In this document: positions 10,632-20,000 of the stretch, in pieces | Numbering within the stretch: the first letter of the stretch is position 1 | Layout of the letters: each line of letters begins with the position of its first letter | NCBI RefSeq assembly: GCF_003172915.1 | Contig: NZ_QGKU01000031.1 | Location: 104,170-168,169, forward strand | From: Meridianimarinicoccus roseus | Lineage (GTDB): Bacteria > Pseudomonadota > Alphaproteobacteria > Rhodobacterales > Rhodobacteraceae | Reading direction: 5' to 3' | DNA: 64,000 nt | Position numbers and translations under genes: made by a program | Notes under the pieces: model-generated | The model's input: the letters and a program-made list of their open reading frames with translations, nothing else | Told to the model about the DNA's origin: nothing | Databases searched by the model: none

Positions 10632-11633
10632 ATGCACGCCATGGAATGGAGTGTGACCACGGCACCGTCCCGCCTTGCCGGGCCGGTCCCCCTGCAACAG
10701 CACCCCCGCTACGCGGCAGCCTGCACGGCCCTGGGGCGCTCAGTGCTCTGGCTTCGCCTTGGCCCGCAGGACGCGCCGCTTGCACATGCGCTGATCCTGT
10801 CGCGTCACTGGCCGGGCCTCGGGCGCGCGGCGCTGGTCTCGCGTGGTCCGGTCTGGTCGCCCGAACTGACACCGGCAGCGCGCAGCGGCGCCCTCCATGC
10901 GCTGGTGCGCGGTCTGCGGCGCACCCATGCAGCGGTGATCGCCACGCCGGACCGGGTGCATGGCGTGGATCCGCTGGACCAGTGCGGCCTGCTGGATCTC
11001 GTGACCCCGATGACTGTGGCGCAACTGGAACTGTCGGGCGACGCCGCCGCCCAAAGGGCGCGGCTGCATGGCAAATGGCGCAACCGGCTTGTGCGCGCCG
11101 AAGCCGCTGACGTTTGTGTGGACATCACTCAAATGCCGCCCGATCCCGATCACTGGCTTCTCCGTGAGGAGGCCGCACAGGCCCGCACAAGGCGCTACAG
11201 GCGCCTGCCGCCCGCCTTCGCCGCAGCCTGGGCAGCTCAGGGGCCCGGTGCAGCCGCGCTTCTGGTCGCGCATCAGCGCCGGGTTCCGGTTGCGGGCATG
11301 CTGTTCCTGCGGCACGGAAACGCCGCAAGTTACCATGTGGGCTGGACGGGTCGGCGTGGCCGCACTCTTTGCGCGCACAACCTTCTGATGTGGCGCGCGA
11401 TGGACTATCTGGCGGAAACCGGAACAACGAGACTCGATCTCGACCTGATCGACACCCAAACCGCGCCAAGCCTTGCGCGGTTCAAGCTGGGAACCGGGGC
11501 CGTCGCGGTCACGCTCGGGACCACCCGTATCAGCGCGCCGGGAACCGCGCTTGTGGCACGCATTGCCGCGCGCCTGCCCCCGCCCGCACCGGAACCTGCG
11601 GCGCGGGCGGGGGGCGGACCGGTCACTCGGTGA
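10632..11633 (+). CDS. FemAB/GNAT-6-like acyltransferase
   Basis: 333-aa protein resembling the FemAB/BioF2-like branch of the GNAT fold. The C-terminal half carries the recognisable pattern: VAGMLFLRHGNAASYHVGWT, then AHNLLMWRAMDYLAETGTTRLDLDLIDT, then FKLGTGA, which in FemAB-like acyltransferases is the LDLGG...FKxxFG ending. The substrate cannot be told; peptidoglycan or lipid-linked amino acids are the usual acceptors. An alternative start is 10641. Its 3' end overlaps the convergent cyclophilin gene by 11 bp. Confidence 0.7.
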   Translation: MHAMEWSVTTAPSRLAGPVPLQQHPRYAAACTALGRSVLWLRLGPQDAPLAHALILSRHWPGLGRAALVSRGPVWSPELTPAARSGALHALVRGLRRTHAAVIATPDRVHGVDPLDQCGLLDLVTPMTVAQLELSGDAAAQRARLHGKWRNRLVRAEAADVCVDITQMPPDPDHWLLREEAAQARTRRYRRLPPAFAAAWAAQGPGAAALLVAHQRRVPVAGMLFLRHGNAASYHVGWTGRRGRTLCAHNLLMWRAMDYLAETGTTRLDLDLIDTQTAPSLARFKLGTGAVAVTLGTTRISAPGTALVARIAARLPPPAPEPAARAGGGPVTR

Positions 11634-12180
11634 CGGTCACGGATACCATACGGTCCGGCTCTCCGACGACGGCGCCGTTCGGGCCCTCGCCACGCTTGAT
11701 CGCATCGACGACGTCCATCCCGTCGGTCACTCGGCCCACAACCGTGTATTGCCCGTCAAGGAACGGGCCCGGCGCGAACATGATGAAGAATTGCGAGTTG
11801 GCGCTGTCCGGGTTCTGAGAACGGGCCATGCCGACGACGCCCCGGTCGTAGGTGACGTCCGAGAATTCGGCGGGCAGGTCCGGGCGGTCCGACCCGCCTC
11901 GCCCCGCCATGCGGATGTCGAACCCTTCGCCCATGCGGCCGAACTCGACATCGCCCGTCTGCGCCATGAACCCGTCGATCACCCGGTGGAACACGACGCC
12001 GTCATAGGCACCTTCCTCGGCCAGCGCAGTGATCTGCTCCACGTGCCGCGGCGCGACGTCTTCCAGAAGATCGACGGTGATGGTGCCCTGCGCCTGTCCG
12101 GCCACCTCGATCACAAGCCCCGTGGCACCCGCGCCGGACGCGGCCAGCCCGAGGGCAAGCGTGCAAAGAACCTTACGCAT
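11623..12180 (-). CDS. Exported cyclophilin-type peptidyl-prolyl isomerase
   Basis: 185-aa cyclophilin with a signal peptide (MRKVLCTLALGLAASGAGA, predicted cut before TGLVIEV), so a periplasmic proline isomerase and folding helper. Family residues are present: VVFHRVIDGFMAQTGD, NSQFFIMFAP and GQYTVVGRV. The gene begins 8 nt inside the preceding cytoplasmic cyclophilin gene, indicating translational coupling. Confidence 0.92.
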   Translation of the reverse strand: MRKVLCTLALGLAASGAGATGLVIEVAGQAQGTITVDLLEDVAPRHVEQITALAEEGAYDGVVFHRVIDGFMAQTGDVEFGRMGEGFDIRMAGRGGSDRPDLPAEFSDVTYDRGVVGMARSQNPDSANSQFFIMFAPGPFLDGQYTVVGRVTDGMDVVDAIKRGEGPNGAVVGEPDRMVSVTVTE

Positions 12181-12679
12181 CGGCGGCCACCTTCACGCTT
12201 ATCATGCGGTCGGGTTGCGCGGGCGGCTCACCGCGCACGATGGCGTCCACGTGCTCCATGCCCGAGACCACCCGCCCATAGACCGTGTATTGGCCATTCA
12301 GGAAATGGTTATCCTTGAAGTTGATGAAGAACTGCGAGTTGGCTGAATTCGGGTTGGCCGACCGCGCCGCGCCAAGCGTGCCCCGATCATGGGGCAGCTT
12401 GGAAAACTCCGCCGGAAGATCCGGCAGGTCGGAACCGCCCGTTCCCGCGCGCCGAATGTTGAAATCGCCGTCCATGTTGCCGTGCTCCACGTCGCCGGTC
12501 TGTGCCATGAATCCGTCGATCACCCGGTGAAAGGCGACGTTGTCATAGGCTCCGCTGCGGGCGAGTTCCTTCATCCGCTCGGCATGTTTCGGCGCGACAT
12601 CTGGCAACAACTCGATGGTGACCGGACCATCCTTCAGCTCGATGATGATGGTGTTTTCCGGATCCTTGATCTCGGGCAT
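12173..12679 (-). CDS. ppiB: Cytoplasmic cyclophilin-type peptidyl-prolyl isomerase
   Basis: 168-aa cyclophilin without signal peptide. It carries VAFHRVIDGFMAQTGDVEHGN, NSQFFINFKDN and NGQYTVYGRV, the catalytic core of the PpiB type. AAAGGA lies about 7 nt before the ATG. It is the first gene of a two-gene unit with the exported paralogue and is divergent from pgk across 149 bp. Confidence 0.93.
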   Translation of the reverse strand: MPEIKDPENTIIIELKDGPVTIELLPDVAPKHAERMKELARSGAYDNVAFHRVIDGFMAQTGDVEHGNMDGDFNIRRAGTGGSDLPDLPAEFSKLPHDRGTLGAARSANPNSANSQFFINFKDNHFLNGQYTVYGRVVSGMEHVDAIVRGEPPAQPDRMISVKVAADA

Positions 12680-12828
12680 GCGGCATCCTTTCTGCGGCTC
12701 TGTCGGCGCAGACCCTAGGCCGGCGCGGGCGCAAAGGTCCAGCCCCGACGCCGCCCCATGCCCGTCTTGTCACTGTCACAGCCACGTGATCTACCTGAGC
12801 GCGCAAGTTCAAGACACGGAGTGCGAGA

Positions 12829-14019
12829 ATGGCCTGGAAAGCGCTGGATCAGATGGAACTCGACGGGAAGGTCGTGCTGACCCGGGTGGACATCAACGTG
12901 CCCATGTCGGGCGGTCAGGTGACCGATGCCACCCGCATCGAGCGGATCAAGCCGACGATCGACGACATCCTCGCACGTGGCGGCAAGCCGGTGCTGCTGG
13001 CGCATTTCGGACGCCCCAAGGGCAAGCGTGTACCCGAGATGTCGCTTGGCCATGTGCAAGATGCACTGCAGCAGGTGCTGGGCGTGCCGGTAGCCTTCGC
13101 CGAAGACTGCATCGGACTGCCCGCAAAGACGGCCGTCGCCGAGATGGCGCCGGGCAGCGTGGTACTGCTGGAAAACACCCGTTTCCATGCCGAAGAAGAG
13201 GCGAACGAAGGGCGCTTCGCCGCGTCGCTTGCGGCGCTTGGCGATATTTATTGCAACGACGCCTTCTCCGCCGCGCATCGGGCCCATGCCTCGACCGAGG
13301 GTCTGGCCCGTCTGCTGCCCAACTGTGCAGGCCGATCGATGCAGGCGGAGCTTGAAGCGCTGGAGGGCGCGCTCGGCTCCCCGGAACGGCCGGTGGTCGC
13401 CGTGGTCGGGGGCGCGAAGGTCTCGACCAAGCTGGACCTGCTGGGCAATCTCGTCGGCCGGGTGAACGTTCTGGTGATCGGAGGTGGAATGGCGAACACG
13501 TTTCTTGTGGCGCAGGGCAAGCCGATCGGAAAATCGCTCGCCGAGGCTGAGATGGCGCCGACCGTCCTTGACATCGTCGCGAAGGCCGAAGCCGCGCAGT
13601 GCCGTATCATCGTGCCCGAGGACGTCGTGGTGGCACGTGAATTCAAGGCGGGCGCGGCAAACGAAACGGTTTCGGCCGATGCCTGCCCGGACGATGCAAT
13701 GATCCTCGACGCCGGCCCGAAAACGGTTGAGATCATCAACGCCGCGCTCGACACGGCCCGTACGCTGATGTGGAACGGCCCGCTCGGCGCATTCGAGATT
13801 CCGCCCTTCGACACCGCCACCAATGCAGCGGCGCGGCACGCTGCGGCCCTCAGCAGGTCCGGCGCTCTGGTCAGCGTCGCGGGTGGCGGTGATACGGTGT
13901 CGGCGCTGAACACGTCCGGGGCGGCAGCAGACTTTACCTACATTTCGACGGCCGGTGGCGCGTTCCTGGAATGGATGGAGGGCAAGACCCTGCCCGGCGT
14001 CGCCGCACTTGAAAGATAG
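12829..14019 (+). CDS. pgk: Phosphoglycerate kinase
   Basis: Interconverts 1,3-bisphosphoglycerate plus ADP and 3-phosphoglycerate plus ATP. The N-terminal RVDINVPM, the HFGRPKG substrate-binding segment, the [10 protein letters not shown] hinge region and the C-terminal GGGDTVSAL nucleotide loop all appear in order. The length of 396 aa is normal. It is followed at 95 bp by a class I aldolase, so two lower glycolytic/gluconeogenic genes are neighbours. Confidence 0.98.
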   Translation: MAWKALDQMELDGKVVLTRVDINVPMSGGQVTDATRIERIKPTIDDILARGGKPVLLAHFGRPKGKRVPEMSLGHVQDALQQVLGVPVAFAEDCIGLPAKTAVAEMAPGSVVLLENTRFHAEEEANEGRFAASLAALGDIYCNDAFSAAHRAHASTEGLARLLPNCAGRSMQAELEALEGALGSPERPVVAVVGGAKVSTKLDLLGNLVGRVNVLVIGGGMANTFLVAQGKPIGKSLAEAEMAPTVLDIVAKAEAAQCRIIVPEDVVVAREFKAGAANETVSADACPDDAMILDAGPKTVEIINAALDTARTLMWNGPLGAFEIPPFDTATNAAARHAAALSRSGALVSVAGGGDTVSALNTSGAAADFTYISTAGGAFLEWMEGKTLPGVAALER

Positions 14020-14035
14020 CGCGTCAAACGCATCG

Positions 14036-14049
14036 GGTTAGCGCTCCCA
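14036..14049 (+). promoter_or_regulatory. Possible LacI-family operator upstream of aldolase
   Basis: GGTTAGCGCTCCCA matches 11 of 14 positions of TGTTAGCGCTAACA, the palindrome I recall for the alphaproteobacterial carbon regulator CceR. It lies 65 bp before the aldolase start. The right half is degenerate, so this is tentative; two similar sites precede gap. Confidence 0.35.
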
Positions 14050-14114
14050 GACTTGAACGGTCAAACCGACCGGCCTAACGAATGCATCGAGTGCACAGTG
14101 AAAGGTCCGACCGC

Positions 14115-15044
14115 ATGAAAATGACTGATACCGTCCGCCAGATCCTTCGGAACTACGAAGGCGAGAATCCTGGCGTAAAGGCCAAACTGTGCAGCATGCT
14201 GATGCAGGGTAAGCTTGCCGGCACCGGCAAGATGATCATCCTGCCCGTCGATCAGGGTTTCGAGCACGGGCCGGCCCGCACCTTTGCTCCCAACCCGGCA
14301 GGCTACGATCCCCACTACCACTACCAGCTTGCCATCGACGCGGGGCTCAACGCCTATGCTGCGCCGCTTGGCCAGCTAGAAGCGGGGGCAGATACCTTCG
14401 CCGGGCAGATTCCCACGATCCTCAAGCTGAATTCGGCCAACTCGCTCATGTCGGACACGGCCGGAAAAAACCAGGCCATCACCGGGTCAGTCGACGACGC
14501 GCTGCGACTCGGCTGTGCCGCCATCGGGTTCACAATCTACCCTGGCTCCGACATGGCGCTCGACATGTTCGAGGAAATCGTCGAAATGCGCCGCGAAGCC
14601 GCCGCCTGCGGGATCGCGACCGTGATCTGGTCCTACCCGCGCGGCGAAGCGATCAGCAAGTCCGGCGAAACTGCCATCGACATCGCCGCCTACGCGGCAC
14701 AGATCGCCGCACTGATCGGTGCGCATGTCATCAAGATAAAGCTGTCAACGGACCACCTCGAACTGCCCGAGGCCAAGAAGGTCTACGAAGAGCAGTCCAT
14801 CGACATCGCGACGCAAGCTGCCCGTGTCCGGCACTGCATGGAGGCGTCTTTCAACGGCCGCCGTATCGTCGTGTTCTCGGGCGGCGCCAAGAAGGGCACT
14901 GACAGCGTCTATGACGATGCCCGCGCCATCCGCGACGGCGGCGGCAACGGATCCATCATTGGTCGCAATAGCTTCCAGCGCAGCCGCGAGGACGCGCTGG
15001 AAATGCTCCAGAACCTCGTCGACATCTACCTCGGCAAGGCGTGA
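14115..15044 (+). CDS. fbaB: Class I fructose-bisphosphate aldolase (DhnA/FbaB type)
   Basis: 309-aa DhnA-family (archaeal-type class I) aldolase interconverting fructose-1,6-bisphosphate with two triose phosphates through a lysine Schiff base. Family features are the ILPVDQGFEHGP start region, the IKIKLST strand near residues 206-212 (candidate Schiff-base Lys) and the C-terminal phosphate-binding VVFSGGAKKG. The start at 14115 has AAAGG 9 nt upstream; an upstream in-frame ATG at 14082 has no support. A long terminator hairpin follows. Confidence 0.93.
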   Translation: MKMTDTVRQILRNYEGENPGVKAKLCSMLMQGKLAGTGKMIILPVDQGFEHGPARTFAPNPAGYDPHYHYQLAIDAGLNAYAAPLGQLEAGADTFAGQIPTILKLNSANSLMSDTAGKNQAITGSVDDALRLGCAAIGFTIYPGSDMALDMFEEIVEMRREAAACGIATVIWSYPRGEAISKSGETAIDIAAYAAQIAALIGAHVIKIKLSTDHLELPEAKKVYEEQSIDIATQAARVRHCMEASFNGRRIVVFSGGAKKGTDSVYDDARAIRDGGGNGSIIGRNSFQRSREDALEMLQNLVDIYLGKA

Positions 15045-15050
15045 TCGCAA

Positions 15051-15086
15051 CACAAACGCCCGGCATTTTGGCGCCGGGCGTTTGTG
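15051..15086. terminator. Bidirectional terminator-like hairpin
   Basis: Perfect 14-bp stem CACAAACGCCCGGC/GCCGGGCGTTTGTG with an 8-nt loop, starting 6 bp after the aldolase stop. GC-rich core with T/A-rich ends on both strands. Confidence 0.8.
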
Positions 15087-15150
15087 GATTCACATGACGG
15101 CAGGTCTGTGGCATGGTCCGGCAGGAATTCGGCATGCAACCGGGGCAGAC

Positions 15151-15444
15151 ATGGCTATGAAACGCGGCTTCGGGTTTCCGGTCTACGTGATCGTGACCCT
15201 CGCTTTGTCAGGATATTTCGCATTCGCGGCGATCCAAGGCGATCTAGGCGTCGTGACCCGCGTAGAAGCGGCAGCCGAATACGAACGGCTTCAGATAAAC
15301 CGCGATGCCATCAAGCAGGACGTCGCCGCGCTTGAGAACAAGACGCGGCGATTGTCCGATGCCTATCTCGACCTTGATCTTCTCGACGAACGGGCACGCG
15401 ACGTTCTGGGAATGCTGCGCGCCGATGATCTCGTGATCCGCTGA
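15151..15444 (+). CDS. FtsB/DivIC septum formation initiator
   Basis: 97-aa protein of the FtsB/DivIC type: short cytoplasmic N-terminus, one membrane helix (VYVIVTLALSGYFAFAAI, near residues 9-26), then a periplasmic coiled coil (AAEYERLQINRDAIKQDVAAL...) and a DERARDVLGML end typical of alphaproteobacterial members. It would join FtsL and FtsQ in the divisome. Its stop codon directly abuts the stop of convergent cysE. Confidence 0.85.
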   Translation: MAMKRGFGFPVYVIVTLALSGYFAFAAIQGDLGVVTRVEAAAEYERLQINRDAIKQDVAALENKTRRLSDAYLDLDLLDERARDVLGMLRADDLVIR

Positions 15445-16242
15445 TCAGAGCTGCTGGTTCATCATGACCGACGGCTGCGAACACCCAGCCTCACCCACGA
15501 TCCGCGCAGGCACACCCGCGACAGTCTTGCAGGGTGGCACGTCTTCCAGAACGACGCTGCCCGCCGCGATGCGCGAGCAGTTCCCGACACGGATGTTGCC
15601 CAGAACCTTCGCGCCAGCACCGATCAGTACCCCGTCGCCGATCTTCGGGTGGCGGTCATCATCTTCCTTGCCCGTGCCGCCCAGCGTCACTGAATGCAGC
15701 ATAGACACGTTATCCCCGACAACGGCGGTCTCGCCGATGACGATGGAATGCGCATGGTCGATCATCAGTCCTTTGCCGAGCCGGGCAGCAGGATGCACAT
15801 CCACGCCGAATAGTTCCGACACCCGCATCTGGATAAAATAAGCCATATCGAACCGGCCCTCGCGCCAAAGCCAGTTGGCGACACGGTAGGCCTGCAACGC
15901 CTGATAACCCTTGAAGAACAGGATCGGCTGGATCATCCGGTGGCACGCCGGATCGCGCTCGTAGACCGCCATCAGATCCGCCCGTGCCGCGGATTCAATC
16001 GCCGGGTCGGCAAGGAACGCCGCGTCAATGATTTCGCGCAGCAACTGGTCGGGCATCTCGCTCGACGCCAGCTTCATCGACAGCCGGTAGGAAAGGGCAC
16101 GCGCCATGGACGGATGGTGCAGGATGCCGCCATGTACCAACGCCCCCATCAGAGGCTCATCCCTGACAGCGGCTTCCGCTTCCGACGTGATCTGCGCCCA
16201 GACCGGATCGAACCGCTCCACCTGGGATCTAGGGTGCGACAT
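15445..16242 (-). CDS. cysE: Serine O-acetyltransferase
   Basis: 265-aa CysE: acetyl-CoA plus L-serine gives O-acetylserine, the first step of cysteine synthesis. The N-terminal helical SATase domain (EIIDAAFLADPA) is followed by a left-handed beta-helix of hexapeptide repeats with HAHSIVIGETAVVG, HSVTLGGTGK and IGAGAKVLGN. GGAGG lies 5 nt before the chosen ATG; a longer frame upstream lacks support. It follows the GTA cluster on the same strand after 87 bp. From memory, cysE next to the GTA cluster is a recurrent arrangement in Rhodobacterales. Confidence 0.95.
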   Translation of the reverse strand: MSHPRSQVERFDPVWAQITSEAEAAVRDEPLMGALVHGGILHHPSMARALSYRLSMKLASSEMPDQLLREIIDAAFLADPAIESAARADLMAVYERDPACHRMIQPILFFKGYQALQAYRVANWLWREGRFDMAYFIQMRVSELFGVDVHPAARLGKGLMIDHAHSIVIGETAVVGDNVSMLHSVTLGGTGKEDDDRHPKIGDGVLIGAGAKVLGNIRVGNCSRIAAGSVVLEDVPPCKTVAGVPARIVGEAGCSQPSVMMNQQL

Positions 16243-16329
16243 GACCGCCTCCAGATTGATTTGAGCTGAAGATAGCCCCATCAGTCCGGTTGCGCCACCC
16301 CGCAGCCGTACGATCACGAAATAGGCACC

Positions 16330-17040
16330 TCAGACCCGCGGCAGCGTCATGCGAAACAGATGCACTGCCAGCCGCACGCGCCCACCGGAGAACGAGCCAC
16401 CCTCCGCCTCGATCAGCAGCGGGGTTTGGCTGTAATAGGCTTGGGGCTGCCCGGTGACACCCTGAACCCATGACCCGAGCGACAAACCAAGCCCCGTGCC
16501 ATAGCGACCCGAACCACCCGGCACCCCAACCCGCCATCCGGAAAGGGTGCCCCCAATCGCCTCGGTCACGATACCGCTAATTCCTAGCACCACGCAGCCG
16601 ACCGGGATCAGGTCCGGGCTAGTCAGTTCTGGGCCAGACTGAAGGTCGATATCGGCCTCGATCACCTCCATCAAGCTGGCGGCACCATGTGCGGATACAG
16701 CGACGGCCTGCGGTTGCCAGACCGCACCATCGAACAGCGCCGTCGTGCCCGTATCCGAGATCCAGCCACGCCAACCCGCACGCGGTGCGACGAAAACCCA
16801 GCCGCCATTGCTGAATACCGCAACACGGCCTGCCTGGCCGACCCATGCGTCCACGGCACCGGGCGGAACGTGAAAGACGGTTCCGTCCGCTGCTTCCGCT
16901 GGCGGTACCGTCTGCGTCACCGAGGCCAGCACCAGTTGCGCAGCCGCGTCCAGAAGCGCGAACGCTTCGTTCACGGTCACATGTTTTTGCGCCTGTGCCG
17001 CCTGCACCAACGGCAGGTCGATATTTGCGGTTCTAGTCAT
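16330..17040 (-). CDS. DUF2793 protein, probable GTA tail fibre
   Basis: 236-aa protein beginning with the DUF2793 pattern: TANIDLPLVQAAQAQKHVTVNEA, then ALLDAAAQL and a Gly/Trp-rich beta domain with VFVAPRAGWRGWISDT. In R. capsulatus the DUF2793 protein rcc00171 is encoded away from the main cluster and forms the GTA tail fibres; here the gene is the last one of the cluster. The C-terminal about 110 residues look like a separate beta-rich domain (SGWRVGVPGG, FSGGRVRLAVHLFRM) and may be the receptor-binding part. It overlaps the end of gp15 by 8 nt, so it is part of the same unit. Confidence 0.82.
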   Translation of the reverse strand: MTRTANIDLPLVQAAQAQKHVTVNEAFALLDAAAQLVLASVTQTVPPAEAADGTVFHVPPGAVDAWVGQAGRVAVFSNGGWVFVAPRAGWRGWISDTGTTALFDGAVWQPQAVAVSAHGAASLMEVIEADIDLQSGPELTSPDLIPVGCVVLGISGIVTEAIGGTLSGWRVGVPGGSGRYGTGLGLSLGSWVQGVTGQPQAYYSQTPLLIEAEGGSFSGGRVRLAVHLFRMTLPRV

Positions 17041-20000
17041 TTATGCTGATCCTTCCAAAGTGACCGGCCCCGTACCGGTCGGATATCTGCGCAATCTCGG
17101 CCTCGTAGCCGCCAGCGATGCCATCAGCTGCACGCAGCGCCGCAGGATAGCGCCATGGCGGCGGACCAACGATCTCCTCTCGCCGCACGGTGCCATCCTT
17201 CAGGATGCGCAGTACGTAGCCCTCACTCGTCTCGCCCAGCGGCACATCCACAAGCGACCAGATGTCCCCGTCGATCCGGGTCCGGCGCACCCAGTTCAGA
17301 ACATGGCTTCCATCGGGTTGCTTAGCCACCGACAGATGAACCGGCGAATAGGGGCGCAGACCATTGCCGACGAAAACTTTCTCGAATGGCAAGAAGCTGG
17401 GCGCGCTCAGAGGCACATCGGCCGGTCCCACACGATAGAACCGCGACAAGCCCCGCTCGGAAGATGACAGGTCGATCTGCTGTACCGCGGTGGTCAAAAG
17501 CACGACGAGGCTCCCCTCCGGCCAGACATCCGGCATATCGCCATCCGTGCCCAGTTGCCCGCGCAACCGCATGCTCAGTTCGTAGGTATCCGGTGCCACC
17601 AGATCGGCCTGCTGGAACTGGAAGATTTCCCATCCACCTGCCCCGCCGTCGCCGATCGCCATCACGTTGGCCCCGTTCAGAAGCGCGTCGCGGGGCACTG
17701 AACTCAGCGCGCCGTCGGACATCTCTACACGCAAGGGGGCGCCGCGATCCGGCAAGCCGGGCGCGGCCCTGGCCATCGGACTGCGCGTCAAGCCAACGCT
17801 CGCACCGCCTTCGACCACCGTGTTCAGCCGGTAGTTCGCGTCCGCCCCGGACCCATAGACAGCCACCGGCCCGGTCCAGGGACGCGCCGCGACAGCAATG
17901 TATGGGGCGTGGGGCACCGCGTCGCCCCGCAGCAAGGGCAGGTCCATGAAAAAGGCTGACGGCGGAACGGGGGCACGCGCGGTTCGGATACGCGGGATCT
18001 CCTCGATGGCGGTACCCGGCCGGTATATCGCGGGCTCCACACGCACCGCCTCGATGATCTGAAGCCCCTGCCGGTCGCTGCGGTCCACCCGGTAGCGCCC
18101 ACCGGCCCCGTCGGCTGTCAACTCGATGACGTCACCCGCGCCGATATCGATCCGCGAAGGGGGAAGCGCGAAACGGGCCGTGTCCCGTGCGGCCCGCGCT
18201 TCGGCAAGCCAGCGTTCGGTGACGGCGCGCGCCTCGGCCGCGGTCAGAACGAGGTTCAACTCGGATTGCGCAGATGACAGCGCGGCCGCACCGGGAAGTG
18301 CTGTTTCGATCGCCCGCACCTCAAACCCACCGTCGGCCCCGATATAGTTCAGTTGAACGCGATCGGCGGTCTCTGCCGCGGCGGCCCGGCTGCGTTCCAG
18401 ATCGCCCGGCTGCTCGGGATGACGCGCCAGATCGTCACTCGAAAGCTGTGCCGCCACGCGCCCGTCCCGGTTCCGGAAAACAAGCCTCCCGTCGCGTTCA
18501 TGCACGTCGAAACCGTAGGCAAGCATCAGCGGCTCCAGCGCCTGCCGTGCGCTGCCCGCCTCGCCGATGGCATAGCCCCGCACTAGACCGTGCAGACCGC
18601 TGACATCGGGGTCGGATAGCCCGGCGCGTTGGCAGATCTCGCGCACCACGCTCGACAGCAGCTGCGCGCCGACGCGACCGTTCAGCCAATGCCCCCTGAT
18701 GTAGTTCGGGCCGTCGTTCCATACCTCGGAAAGACCCGGGAACCACGGATACGGCCGCGCGTCCCATGCCCAGACATGGGCGCGCGTCATGTCAACCATC
18801 GGCCCACCGTAAACCGACGAGACGGGGTTGTTGGCCGGATCGGCCCAATGGGCGAAACTCGCCCGAAGGTACTGCATCTGAATCAGGTCATCGCGAGTGC
18901 CGTTCGAGGCACGGGGCAGCAACGATTCGGACGATTTCGGATCAAGGAACTTGTTGGGCTGGTTCGTGCCCTTGTCGATCGCTGCACACCCAAGTTCGGT
19001 GAACCATACCGGCTTGGAACCCGGCTCCCACGCCGTCGGCGCGCCCAGCCTGACACCAGCGATCCGATCATGATGGGGCAGACTCCACCATGAAACCAAG
19101 TCCTTATAGCGAAAGACCCACGGCTCCCCGTAATCCCCATCCGTGATCGGCGCGCGCAACTGCGCCTCTGCAGCCTGCGCATCGGGATAATACCAATCGT
19201 ACCCCTCGCCGCCTGCGACGTTGGATCTGAGGTAATCGAGATCGTAGATCGAACCGGCTAAGGCATCGGCATGAGCCTCCCCGTCGCGCCAGTCCGAAAT
19301 GCGCATGTAATTGTCGATTCCTATGAAATCGATCTCTGGATGCGCCCAAAGCGGGTCGAGATGGAAGAAGTGATCACCCGATCCATCAGTAGGAGTATAC
19401 CCGAAATACTCCGACCAGTCGGCCGCATAGCCCAGCTTGACACTGGGGCCCAACAGCGCGCGCACTTCGCCGGCCAGTGCAATTAAGGCCTGCACTGCGG
19501 GAAAGCTGTTGCCTGGCCCGCGGATCTGAGTCAGGGCCCGCATTTCGGACCCGATGCAGAAACTATCCACGCCCCCGGCCGCTTTGCACAGAGCCGCATT
19601 GTGCAGAATGAAGCGCCTCAAAGACCATTCGTCCGGCCCCGAGTAGGTAACGGTTCCGTCGCCGACAACGAAATCACTCGCGCGGACGGTCCCGAAGAAT
19701 GCCGCCACTTCGGCCGCAGCAGCCGCCGTGCCGTCGCTCGAACCGGGCAAACCCGGCGCAACTGACGTCGTGATGCGTCCGCGCCAAGGCAATTCCGGCT
19801 GGCCTATCGCGCCCGTCCACGGATCCGGTAGGGTATTACCCGGCATCTGCTCCATGAGAATGAACGGGTAGAACATCACCGTCTTCCCGCGCGCGTTGAT
19901 GTTGCGAATGGCCTCGATCACGCTCGCATCGGTTGGCGTGCCGCCGTAGACGGGCGCGCCGTCAAGGCGTGGGACTTCCTGCGCCGCGACCCGGTCGACC

